The notes below the pieces were generated by a model, which saw only the letters and a program-made list of their open reading frames with translations, ran no database searches and had not been told where the DNA came from. Below are positions 24,760-32,763 of a stretch of 64,000 nt of DNA, piece by piece; the stretch's first letter is position 1, and each line of letters begins with the position of its first letter. The position numbers and the translations under genes are program-made. Source of the DNA: Actinomyces succiniciruminis (GTDB taxonomy: Bacteria; Actinomycetota; Actinomycetes; Actinomycetales; Actinomycetaceae); assembly GCF_900002405.1 (NCBI RefSeq), contig NZ_LK995542.1:148449-212448 (forward strand). Reading direction: 5' to 3'.

Positions 24760-27420
24760 ATGAGTGAGCGCAGTGACTTCACAGACGACCGCGGCTATGG
24801 CGACCGCGGCAACCGTCGCGACCGATACGACCGGCGCGACCGCGGGGACTACCGCGGCTCCGGCGGCTACGACCGTGGCTACCGCAGCAACTACCGGGGC
24901 GACGGCGAGCGCGGCTACGGCCGGGATCGCGGCTATGGCGACCGGCGCGACGACCGGGGCTATAACCGCGACCGCGACGGCCGGGGATACGACCGGGGCG
25001 GGCGCGGATACGACCGCGACGGCCGGGGCTACCGCAACCACCGAGAGGACCGGGATTATCGCGACAACCGCGGCTATGGCGACCGGCGCGGACGCGACTA
25101 CCAGCGCGACGACCGCGGCGGACGCGGTTACGACCAGAGCCGGAGCTACGACCGGGGCGGACGCGGATACGACCGAGACAGCCGGGGGTATGACCGCGGC
25201 GGGCGCGGTTACGACCGGGGAGATCGGGACCGCGACTACCGGCGCGAGGGCCGCCGCCACGAAAAGGGCCCGCGCAAGGGCACGCTCAGCGACCTGGTGG
25301 ATTACCTGCACGTACTCGACGGCCGCTCCTATTCCGCCTACCGCGACACGGTCGGCCACTACCGCGCCCCCGAGGGCTGGGTCCTGCACGTCGACTACGT
25401 CCAGCCCGACCCCTACGCCCCGCCCACCCGCATCCGCATTCAGGTTCCTGCCGACCTGCCGGGTCTGAAGCTGCTTCACGAGGAGGACCTGCTGTCCACC
25501 CACGACCGGCGCGTCGCGGTGGGCGACTTCCTCACCCGGGAACTGCACCGCGGTTTCCGCGGCACCAACCTCTCGATCGCCGGCCCCGGCCAGGAGATTC
25601 TCGAGCGCTGCTCCGTCATCGTCTCCGCCCCGGCCGAGGCCGATCCCGAGGCACAGACCGACGCCGATGCCTCCGCCGCGGCGTCCGCAGCGGACGCGGA
25701 GGAATCGCGCGGCCCCGCAAAGCCGGCCGACGAGGTCGTGGACCTGTTCACGGTGCTGACCGAGACGGACGCCGAAGACGCGGACGAGTCCGTTGCAGTG
25801 GAGGAGGCGAGCAGCCCCCGCGCGACCGCCGCCGAGGATGATGCCGCCGCCGACGATGACGCCGCTGAGGGCGCTGCCGAAGAGGACATGCCCGCCGCGG
25901 ATGACTTCGCCGCTGCCATCGGCTCCACCGAGCCCGTCGACACCACGATTGCGGCGCCGTCGGCGCAGATCGAGTTCACCGAGCCGGCCTCCGCCGCCTC
26001 CGCTCCACAGGCCCCGGACGCCGTCGAGGACGCCGAGGACACTGCCGAGGTCGCAGGAGCTGAAGCAGAGGAGGCGCCCGCCCCGGCTGCCGCCTCCGGC
26101 CCCGACTTCATCATTGAGATCCGCGCCCGGGTGGCGCTGCCGGCCCGTGGCCGCTCCATCCGCGGCCGCGAGGCCGCGAATATCTTCAACCTGGACCTGA
26201 CCCGCGAGGTCAACGCGGCCCTGGACCTGACCGGCGAGCGTGCCGAGCGCCTGCTGGCGCACGTCGCCGCCCTGGAGGACCACCGGGCGCTGACGCGGGC
26301 GGTGCTCGACAACGGCTGGGTCTCCTTCCTCGCCGACGGGTCGATCCTGCCCCGCCGCTCCGGCGTCAGCGATGCCCCCATGGAGGAGGGCGCCGTCGCG
26401 CTGACCGCCCCGGACTCGCTGGCCGCCACCGTCACCCTGCCGCACGCCGGCGAGGTGCGCGGCACCGCCGTCGGCTCCGGAGTGACGCTCATCGTCGGCG
26501 GCGGCTACCACGGCAAGTCCACGCTGCTGAGTGCGATCGAGCGCGGCGTCTACCCGCACGTGCCGGGCGACGGCCGCGAGCTGGTCGCCACGGTCCCGGA
26601 CGCCGTCAAGGTACGCGCCGCGGATGGCCGGGCGGTCACGGGCGTGGACCTGACCCCGTTCATCTCCCACCTGCCCGGCGGGAGGGACACCGCCTCCTTC
26701 ACCACCACCAATGCCTCCGGTTCCACCTCGCAGGCGGCCTCCATCGTGGAGTCGATCGAGGCGGGCGCCTCGGCGCTGCTGCTGGATGAGGACACCTCCG
26801 CCACCAACCTCCTGATCCGCGATGCGCGCATGCGCACGCTGGTGGCCGACGACCAGGAGCCGATCACCCCGTTCGTGGACCGGGTGGGCGCGCTGGCCGA
26901 GGCGGGCGTGTCCACCGTGCTGGTGATGGGCGGCTCCGGGGACTACCTGGATGTGGCCGACCGAGTGCTGCTGCTGGACTCCTACGTGCTGCACGACGCC
27001 ACCGAGCGGGCCGCCGAGGTCGCTGCGGCGCAGCCGCGGGAGGCCACGGCGCTCGCGGACTTCCCCATGCAGACCCCGCGCGTGCCGCTGCCCTCGCAGC
27101 GCACCCAGCGCGGCCCGGTGCGCACGCGCGCCCGCGGTACGGACTCGCTCACCCTGGACCGGGAAGACATCGACATCTCCGACGTGGCCGGCGTGGTCGA
27201 GTCCGGACAGGCGGAGGCCGTGGCCTACGCCCTGCGCGCACTGCTGGAGCAGCGCTTCGACGGGGAGTCGACGCTTGCCCAGTGTCTGGAGGACCTGGAT
27301 GCGCTGCTGGACGATGAGGGCCTGGACGCGTTGGATCGTCGCCCGGCCTTCCTGGTGCGCCCGCGCATGGTGGACGTGGCGGCCGCGGTGAACCGCTACC
27401 GCAAGCTCAAGCTGGCCTGA
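24760..27420 (+). CDS. ABC-class ATPase (PF09818-like) with Arg/Gly/Tyr/Asp-rich N-terminus
   Basis: The product is 886 residues. Residues 1-170 are a low-complexity tail built from repeats such as GYDRGG, RGYDRD and DYRGDG. A conserved domain starts at LSDLVDYLHVLDGRSYSAYR (about 180). An Ala/Glu/Asp-rich linker (about 295-445) interrupts it before the P-loop VGGGYHGKSTLL (about 580), Walker B-like SALLLDEDTSATN and DYLDVADRVLLLDSYV. This is the 'predicted ATPase of the ABC class', usually about 550 residues. The tail resembles RGG-type RNA-binding or phase-separating sequences. Function is unknown. The start could be ATG 24742. Confidence 0.82.
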   Translation: MSERSDFTDDRGYGDRGNRRDRYDRRDRGDYRGSGGYDRGYRSNYRGDGERGYGRDRGYGDRRDDRGYNRDRDGRGYDRGGRGYDRDGRGYRNHREDRDYRDNRGYGDRRGRDYQRDDRGGRGYDQSRSYDRGGRGYDRDSRGYDRGGRGYDRGDRDRDYRREGRRHEKGPRKGTLSDLVDYLHVLDGRSYSAYRDTVGHYRAPEGWVLHVDYVQPDPYAPPTRIRIQVPADLPGLKLLHEEDLLSTHDRRVAVGDFLTRELHRGFRGTNLSIAGPGQEILERCSVIVSAPAEADPEAQTDADASAAASAADAEESRGPAKPADEVVDLFTVLTETDAEDADESVAVEEASSPRATAAEDDAAADDDAAEGAAEEDMPAADDFAAAIGSTEPVDTTIAAPSAQIEFTEPASAASAPQAPDAVEDAEDTAEVAGAEAEEAPAPAAASGPDFIIEIRARVALPARGRSIRGREAANIFNLDLTREVNAALDLTGERAERLLAHVAALEDHRALTRAVLDNGWVSFLADGSILPRRSGVSDAPMEEGAVALTAPDSLAATVTLPHAGEVRGTAVGSGVTLIVGGGYHGKSTLLSAIERGVYPHVPGDGRELVATVPDAVKVRAADGRAVTGVDLTPFISHLPGGRDTASFTTTNASGSTSQAASIVESIEAGASALLLDEDTSATNLLIRDARMRTLVADDQEPITPFVDRVGALAEAGVSTVLVMGGSGDYLDVADRVLLLDSYVLHDATERAAEVAAAQPREATALADFPMQTPRVPLPSQRTQRGPVRTRARGTDSLTLDREDIDISDVAGVVESGQAEAVAYALRALLEQRFDGESTLAQCLEDLDALLDDEGLDALDRRPAFLVRPRMVDVAAAVNRYRKLKLA

Positions 27421-27466
27421 GGAGCCCACACAGGCAGCTGAGCGCCGCTCAAGGCCCAAATGGACG

Positions 27467-27500
27467 GGGAGCCCGCCACCTTGCGAGGTGACGGGCTCCC
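27467..27500. terminator. Bidirectional terminator between convergent genes
   Basis: A 9-bp perfect stem (GGGAGCCCG at 27467-27475, CGGGCTCCC at 27492-27500) is extended by ACC/GGT pairs in the loop. It lies between the ATPase stop (27420) and the convergent FMN reductase stop (27527). Confidence 0.7.
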
Positions 27501-27526
27501 GCGTGTATGGGCAGCGCGAGACGGAT

Positions 27527-28084
27527 TCAGCGCAGCGCGGCCAGCGCCTGGTCCTGGGCGACGATCGCCTCGACCATTGCGGGGACCTCGGCGTCGTGGA
27601 AGGCGGCCGGGGCGAAGCTGGACATGTTCTCGAAGTCGGTGGCCAGGTGCAGGTTGACCTGCGGCCCCACCACGCCGGTGGTGAAGTTCGACAGAATCAG
27701 GCGCAGGGCCTCGATCGGCCGGTGGCCGGCGGAGAAGGAGTAGCCGACCAGGCCGACGGCCTTGTTGGCCAGCACGGACGGGGTGACGAAGTCGATCGCG
27801 TTCTTCAGCGCGCCCGGGACGGAGTGGTTGTACTCCGGGGTGACGAAGACGTAGGCGTCGTATGCCGCCAGGGTCTCGTTCCACTTCACCGCGGCAGGGT
27901 CCTTGGCGGGGGCGGCCATCGGGGGAAGCTCCTCGGCGAAGACCGGCAGGTTGAAGGCGGCGAGCTCGAGGACCTCGGCCTGCACGCCCGCAACGGTGTT
28001 GGCCTTCTCGGCAACCCACTGGGCGACGGGCCCGCCCACGGAGTTGGGGCGAACGGAGCCGGTGATCACGGCGATCTTGGTCAT
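27527..28084 (-). CDS. NADPH-dependent FMN reductase family protein
   Basis: This 185-residue flavodoxin-fold protein has the FMN phosphate loop ITGSVRPNSVG (residues 8-18) and the second flavin motif TPEYNHSVPGALKNAIDF. Relatives reduce quinones, azo dyes, chromate or FMN. The ATG at 28084 is followed by a strand typical for the N-terminus (TKIAVITGS). It is a single gene, divergent from ilvA. Confidence 0.9.
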   Translation of the reverse strand: MTKIAVITGSVRPNSVGGPVAQWVAEKANTVAGVQAEVLELAAFNLPVFAEELPPMAAPAKDPAAVKWNETLAAYDAYVFVTPEYNHSVPGALKNAIDFVTPSVLANKAVGLVGYSFSAGHRPIEALRLILSNFTTGVVGPQVNLHLATDFENMSSFAPAAFHDAEVPAMVEAIVAQDQALAALR

Positions 28085-28249
28085 GTTGTACTCCTTGAAA
28101 GCACGGTTGAAAGCAAATCAAGCAGACCGGACTCTAGGCCAAAGGTCCCCGCCGACATACAGCTCATCCAATGACCTTGCTCATACTCATCGCTCATGCT
28201 TCTAGAAGGCCGTGTGTTTCCAAGGCACGCCCCCAGTTAGGCTGAGAGC

Positions 28250-29824
28250 GTGAGCGATGCCGGAAGCAACGGAAACCACGCCGACCCCGACTCCCATTGG
28301 GACGGTGCCCGCTACCTGCGGGAGATTCTGCGCGTCCCCGTCTATGAGGCCGCCGAGCACACCCCCCTACAGCCGATGCCCGCGCTGTCGACCCGCCTGG
28401 GCAACACGGTTGAGACCAAGCGCGAGGACCTGCAGTCCGTTCACTCCTTCAAGATCCGCGGCGCCTACAACGCCATGCGCTCACTGTCCGACGCCGAGCG
28501 CGAGCGCGGCGTGGTCACCGCCTCCGCCGGCAACCACGCCCAGGGCGTCGCCCGCTCCGCCTCCCTGCTGGGGGTGCGCGCACTGATCGTCATGCCCACC
28601 GTCACCCCCCGCATCAAGGTCGACGCCGTGCGCACCCTGGGGGGCGAGGTGCTGCTGAGCGGGGACAACTTCGACGCCGCCAAGGCCGAGGCGCTGCGCC
28701 TGGCCGAGGCCGAGGGGCTGACCTACATCGCCCCCTTCGACGATCCCCGCGTCATCGCCGGCCAGGGCACCATCGGATTGGAGATGATCCAGCAGGACGC
28801 CAATCTAGACCGCGTGTTCGTGCCCGTGGGCGGTGGTGGCCTGGTCTCCGGCATCGCCGTGCTGATCAAGCAGCTCATGCCGCAGGTACAGGTCATCGGC
28901 GTCGAGCACGAGGAGTCCGCCTGCCTGAATGCCGCACTGGCCGCCGGGGAGCCGGTCACGCTGGAGCACGTCGGCCTGTTCGCCGAGGGGGTGGCGGTGC
29001 GCCGCATCGGAGATGAGACCTTCCGCCTGTGTGCGCAGCTGCTCGACGACGTCGTCACCGTCTCCTCCGACGAGGTCTCCGCCGCCGTGCGCGACCTGTT
29101 CGAGGACCTGCGCGCCGTGCCCGAGCCGAGCGGCGCCGTCGCCCTGGCGGGGCTGAAGCAGTACGTCGCCGCGCACGACCTCTCCGGCGAGCGACTGGCC
29201 TGCGTGTTGTCGGGCGCGAATCTGAACTTCCACCAACTGCGCTACATCTCCGAACGCGCCGAGATCGGCGAGCAGCGCGAGGCCATCCTGGGCGTGACCA
29301 TCCCCGAGGTGCAGGGCGAGTTCCTGCGCTTCGCCTCCGTGTTGGGCGGCCGCGCGGTCACCGAGTTCAACTACCGGGTCTCGGCCTCCGCCCCCGCGGG
29401 CGCACCGGCCCGAATCTTTGTGGGCGTGCGGCTCACTCGCGGACGCGACGAGCGCCGCGAGATCGTCGCCGACCTGGAGGCCGCCGGCTACGGCGTGGTG
29501 GACCTGACCGAGGACGAACTCGCCAAGGTGCATGTGCGCTCCATGATCGGCGGGCGGGCCCCGGAGGGCCTGGTGGAGCGGCTGTTCAGCTTCGAGTTCC
29601 CGGAGTCTCCCGGGGCGCTGACCCGGTTCCTGGAGATCCTGGGGACCCGCTGGAACATCACCCTGTTCCACTACCGCACCGACGGCGCCGACTACGGGCG
29701 CATCCTGACGGCCTTCGAGGCCGGCCCGGACGACGCCGAGCTGACCGAGCACATGGATCGGCTCGGTTACGCCTACCAGGAGGAGACGGACGACCCCTCC
29801 GCCCGTTTCTTCCTTGCCCGCTGA
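28250..29824 (+). CDS. ilvA: Threonine dehydratase, biosynthetic
   Basis: This 524-residue PLP enzyme makes 2-oxobutanoate from threonine, the first step to isoleucine. Lys68 in SVHSFKIRGAYNAM binds the cofactor; SAGNHAQGVA and the glycine loop PVGGGGLVSGIA bind its phosphate and the substrate. Residues about 335-524 form two ACT-like regulatory domains (VTIPEVQGEFLRFASVLGGR; FEFPESPGALTRFLEILGTR), the hallmark of the isoleucine-inhibited form. GTG start at 28250. ilvD, a later enzyme of the same pathway, lies 3 kb away on the opposite strand. Confidence 0.95.
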   Translation: MSDAGSNGNHADPDSHWDGARYLREILRVPVYEAAEHTPLQPMPALSTRLGNTVETKREDLQSVHSFKIRGAYNAMRSLSDAERERGVVTASAGNHAQGVARSASLLGVRALIVMPTVTPRIKVDAVRTLGGEVLLSGDNFDAAKAEALRLAEAEGLTYIAPFDDPRVIAGQGTIGLEMIQQDANLDRVFVPVGGGGLVSGIAVLIKQLMPQVQVIGVEHEESACLNAALAAGEPVTLEHVGLFAEGVAVRRIGDETFRLCAQLLDDVVTVSSDEVSAAVRDLFEDLRAVPEPSGAVALAGLKQYVAAHDLSGERLACVLSGANLNFHQLRYISERAEIGEQREAILGVTIPEVQGEFLRFASVLGGRAVTEFNYRVSASAPAGAPARIFVGVRLTRGRDERREIVADLEAAGYGVVDLTEDELAKVHVRSMIGGRAPEGLVERLFSFEFPESPGALTRFLEILGTRWNITLFHYRTDGADYGRILTAFEAGPDDAELTEHMDRLGYAYQEETDDPSARFFLAR

Positions 29825-29841
29825 CCCCGCCGCCCCCTTCA

Positions 29842-29875
29842 CCGAGGTCGGTAGATCTTACACACCGAGGTCGGT
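29842..29875. repeat. 23-bp-period repeat, two units (third locus)
   Basis: CCGAGGTCGGT occurs at 29842-29852 and 29865-29875, separated by AGATCTTACACA, so the period is 23 bp. The sequence is nearly the same as the units at 41267-41346 and 42837-42893. It starts 18 bp after the ilvA stop. Confidence 0.8.
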
Positions 29876-29981
29876 TGCACCCTCAACGGTCTCTTCGCGT
29901 TTAGGAGCTCTTCCGGTTTGTGGGTGTGGTGTCCACGGGCCGGTCGGGAGCCTGAGCCGGGCGTGTAAGTGGACTGGGGGC

Positions 29982-30109
29982 TCTGCTACGCCGGTTGGGC
30001 GTTAACAACGCTACTTAACGCTCTGCTGTATACCTCGGAGCCCTTCAGTAAACCGTTAACAGGCGTTATTAACCCCGAAGTGGCGTTGGAGACCGGGAAG
30101 TGGCGTAGC
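29982..30109 (-). repeat. Intergenic hairpin element, copy 2
   Basis: This is the reverse complement of 2567-2693 with about 85% identity. It keeps both halves of the internal inverted repeat (GTTAACAACGCTACTTAACG at 30001-30020; CGTTAACAGGCGTTATTAAC at 30055-30074) and the central GTATAC. It lies inside element B, so the hairpin is probably part of that element family. Confidence 0.8.
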
Positions 30110-30299
30110 AGATGACCCCCGCTCCCAGACGCCGGGGTCGCCGGCAGACAAGTCCGGCCTGGTGAACCGGCAGGGTCACCGGTTTCCTCACCCGGCGACA
30201 CGTCGGCCGCCACATCCACAAGCACGAGGAGCCGGTCTGGATGGCCTGGTGGGGTTGTTCAAGGACACGGCCCGGCCCTCTAGGACGCCTCCCGGGAGA

Positions 30300-30345
30300 G
30301 CATCCTCGGCGGCCCGACGACGACTCCGCCGACCCGAGCACGACC
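30300..30345. repeat. Short degenerate 20-bp-period array
   Basis: GCATCC (30300), ACGACT (30320) and ACGACC (30340) follow one another at 20-bp steps, with CCGAGCACGACC as the best unit. This matches the period and core of the array at 6394-6610. It lies inside element B near its right end, as the longer array does in element A. Confidence 0.5.
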
Positions 30346-30590
30346 GCACCGCACCAACCACCACCCCCACACCACAGACCCGGCCGGAACCCACACCCGC
30401 AAACCGGAAGAGCCTGTTTAGGGTTGTGACTGGCGGCGTGTTCTGGCCGGCCCCGCAACGGCCTCCTCATGCCCGAACGCCGCCCTCCCACACCCGAGGA
30501 CAGCCTCCGCATTGTCCTTTCGACCCGCCGCACCCTCAAACACGAAGACCCATAAACATCGCCACATTAAGAGCAATTCAATAGCACACC

Positions 30591-30619
30591 TTGCACCTTC
30601 ATTACACATCTGATATATT
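30591..30619 (+). promoter_or_regulatory. Sigma-70-type promoter for the small membrane protein/ABC operon
   Basis: TTGCAC (30591-30596), a 17-bp spacer and TATATT (30614-30619) lie in a markedly AT-rich stretch 42 bp before the ATG at 30661. This is the best match to a canonical promoter on the plus strand here. Confidence 0.6.
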
Positions 30620-30660
30620 TACGACGAGCGGCATCCTCAATACGAAAGGCGCGATCAACA

Positions 30661-30846
30661 ATGCCCCCTGAACCCGCCACTCGCTCGCGACGCACACTGC
30701 GTTTGGTAATTGGCCTGCTAGCACTGGCGGTGGCGGTACGAGCATTCACGATCGGCAATACCCTCGAAGCCATCGCGAGCCTTGTTTTAGGGGTGCTGTT
30801 CGTCGCCGCCGCATTCCTAGGGCGCTCCGGATCACCGAAGGCCTGA
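30661..30846 (+). CDS. Small membrane protein, unknown
   Basis: This 61-residue peptide starts with a basic stretch (MPPEPATRSRRTLR), then two hydrophobic segments (LVIGLLALAVAVRAF and SLVLGVLFVAAAFLG) joined by a short polar turn. It would sit in the membrane as a hairpin. It lies 60 bp before the ABC ATPase, behind the promoter at 30591, so it is probably the first gene of that operon. No family is recognised; an immunity or accessory subunit is possible but unsupported. Confidence 0.6.
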   Translation: MPPEPATRSRRTLRLVIGLLALAVAVRAFTIGNTLEAIASLVLGVLFVAAAFLGRSGSPKA

Positions 30847-30906
30847 GCCGCACGCAGATCATCCGTTTCCCCTGCTTTTCACCTCACCCCGATCGAGGAG
30901 AGAATC

Positions 30907-31602
30907 ATGGAACACGTCTTCGAGGTTGTTGGGCTGCGCTCCTGGTACAACCGCTCCGACCCCGTCCTGACCGATGTCTCGCTGACACTCGATGCGGGCG
31001 AGGCGGTGGGGTTACTGGGCGTCAACGGCGCCGGAAAAACCACCATGCTCAAGGCGCTCTGCGACGCGCACCGGGGTTACGAGTTCCGGTCCATGCGGTA
31101 CCACGGACGCGCATGCAGGCCGGATACGCCCGCATTCAAACAGCAGCGCTATTTCGCCTTAACCAACGACACGTCGTTCCCCACCTGGTCCTTGGACACC
31201 TTCATTCGTTTCCTGGACCGCGCCTATGGGCGGCGAGAACGCCCGCAGCTGCTCGACGAACTCATCGACGGCTTCAACTTCGGCGACTATCGGTCAACCC
31301 CATTCGGGCAGCTGTCCAGCGGCACCCGAAAGAAGGCAGCGCTCATCGCCGCCTTCCAAACGCCGGCCGACATCTTATTCCTCGACGAGCCGGTGGACTT
31401 CCTCGACTTCGCGGCAACGGAATATCTCTACCACTGCATAGTCGCTGCCGCCGAACGTGGGCAGGCGGTACTACTGAGCTCCCACATCGCCGAGTCCTTC
31501 ACCCGGTGCACCACTAGGCTCTACGTACTCTCCGCGGGCCGGCTCAGCGGCCCCTTCGACACTCCTGGTGATTCCGATGCTGTCGCAGCCCTCATCAACT
31601 AG
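30907..31602 (+). CDS. ABC transporter ATP-binding protein
   Basis: This 231-residue nucleotide-binding subunit shows Walker A LLGVNGAGKTTMLKAL, signature LSSGTRKKAALIAAF, Walker B DILFLDEPVDFLDF (the D-loop has Phe-Leu-Asp rather than Gly-Leu-Asp) and H-loop LLSSHIAES. ATG is preceded by GAGGAG. It overlaps the permease gene by 35 bp, so the two are coupled. A single ATPase with one ABC-2-like permease is typical of exporters, including those for peptides or immunity. Confidence 0.92.
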   Translation: MEHVFEVVGLRSWYNRSDPVLTDVSLTLDAGEAVGLLGVNGAGKTTMLKALCDAHRGYEFRSMRYHGRACRPDTPAFKQQRYFALTNDTSFPTWSLDTFIRFLDRAYGRRERPQLLDELIDGFNFGDYRSTPFGQLSSGTRKKAALIAAFQTPADILFLDEPVDFLDFAATEYLYHCIVAAAERGQAVLLSSHIAESFTRCTTRLYVLSAGRLSGPFDTPGDSDAVAALIN

Positions 31603-32692
31603 CGCTCTGGCAGCTCGAGCCGTGGCGGGCGAGTTCCTCAGCAAACGGACCATATGGTCCAGCCTGATCCTGACGGCGGTCGCGGCGTGGGTTGGCATGC
31701 ACCTGGGCGTCGTGGTCAACCTGCGGGTCGCCTCCGCCGGGGTCTTCCTGGCCACGGCGGCAGCCATGTCATCAATCGCCTGGACCTGGGTCCACAGCGA
31801 GCGGTGGCCGGGCCTGACACGTTTCCCGATCGCCGCCAAGGACCTGGCTCGCGCCGCCTACCTCGTCGGTTCGCTGGTGGTGTTCCTTGAAGTCGTTCTA
31901 CCCGTGATCGCGTTCATCTCCACGGCTCAAAACGTCACGTGGACCGATGCCATCACGGTGACTCTGCTCGCCCTCGGAATGGCGCCCCCGGTCCTCCTGC
32001 TCTGGAGCGGCCCCACGCGCCGCCATCGCCTGGGAGCGCTCATCGCATTGGCGGCCGGGATCGTCCTTGGCGTTGTCCTCAATCCGCTCATAGCGGCCGT
32101 GATGCTCGCCGTCGAGGGCACCGTCTGTTTCCTCCTCGGCTTCGAGGTGGTTGATGACGCCGCACGAAGGCGAGGAGCCGGACTGCGCGTCTCCAGCCTC
32201 GTACTCGGTGAGCTGGCGAGCTCCCGGATGACGCAGATCAACACCGCCGCGCTGGTTGCCTTCGGCTGGCTGTTCAACGCAATGCTCCACAACCACGGTG
32301 CCGCGCTGCCGCTCGGGGCCGTCATGGTGGTGCAAAACACCCCGCTCAACGCCTACTTCTCCCGGCATCCGAGCACCTGGCTCGTGGTCAAGACCTGCCC
32401 ACGCACGTGGCGCACGCTATGCGTTTACGCCCTCCAACTCGCGGCCCTGTACCTGATATGCGGAGCCGTCGCCGTCTTCGCTCCCGAGCCAACCCTCGCG
32501 CACTTCGGCAACGACGTCGTCTTCGTGGTCACCGCGGCTTCATCCGCGGCCCTGGCCGCTGCAGTCATGGAATGGCGCTGGCCGCTGCTCGATTGGAAGT
32601 CCGAACGCGAAGTAATCCGCCACCCGCGCAAGTACGTTCCCGCACTCGTCGCCTGCATACTCTCCACCGCATGCTGGGCGCTCACACGCTGA
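31568..32692 (+). CDS. ABC transporter permease, ABC-2-like
   Basis: The product is a 374-residue very hydrophobic protein with about ten membrane helices, e.g. LILTAVAAWVGMHLGVVV, LVGSLVVFLEVVLPVIAFIS, LGALIALAAGIVLGVVL and FVVTAASSAALAAAVMEW. It pairs with the upstream ATPase, in another frame with a 35-bp overlap; GTG at 31568 is the start, with ATG 31577 as alternative. I do not recognise a defined family. The cargo is unknown. Confidence 0.82.
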   Translation: MIPMLSQPSSTSALAARAVAGEFLSKRTIWSSLILTAVAAWVGMHLGVVVNLRVASAGVFLATAAAMSSIAWTWVHSERWPGLTRFPIAAKDLARAAYLVGSLVVFLEVVLPVIAFISTAQNVTWTDAITVTLLALGMAPPVLLLWSGPTRRHRLGALIALAAGIVLGVVLNPLIAAVMLAVEGTVCFLLGFEVVDDAARRRGAGLRVSSLVLGELASSRMTQINTAALVAFGWLFNAMLHNHGAALPLGAVMVVQNTPLNAYFSRHPSTWLVVKTCPRTWRTLCVYALQLAALYLICGAVAVFAPEPTLAHFGNDVVFVVTAASSAALAAAVMEWRWPLLDWKSEREVIRHPRKYVPALVACILSTACWALTR

Positions 32693-32763
32693 GCGGGTGC
32701 GGCCCCGACGACGGCGGGACGCGCACGCCCGCTCAGCTGCGCCAGTTCCGAATGCGCCAGGCG

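Larger units (their letters stand above)
29905..30415. mobile_element. Miniature transposon-like element B with terminal inverted repeats and 6-bp duplication
   Basis: The left end 29905-29934 (GAGCTCTTCCGGTTTGTG then GGTGTGGTGTCC) and the right end 30386-30415 (minus strand AGGCTCTTCCGGTTTGCG then GGTGTGGGTTCC) match at 25 of 30 positions. GTTTAG directly abuts both ends (29899-29904 and 30416-30421), as a target-site duplication would. The 511-bp interior holds hairpin element copy 2 and a few 20-bp-period units, but no supported gene. By eye it is not deletion-derived from any transposase in this window. Confidence 0.72.

Noticed and set aside
24610-27459. A 949-residue ORF on the minus strand opposite the ABC-class ATPase
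   Set aside because: It is the mirror of a real gene in GC-rich DNA, is rich in Arg, Gly and His without domains, and the plus strand carries Walker motifs.
30162-30584. A 140-residue ORF through element B
   Set aside because: It is Pro/Arg/Thr-rich, crosses an inverted end and a repeat array, and has no ribosome site.
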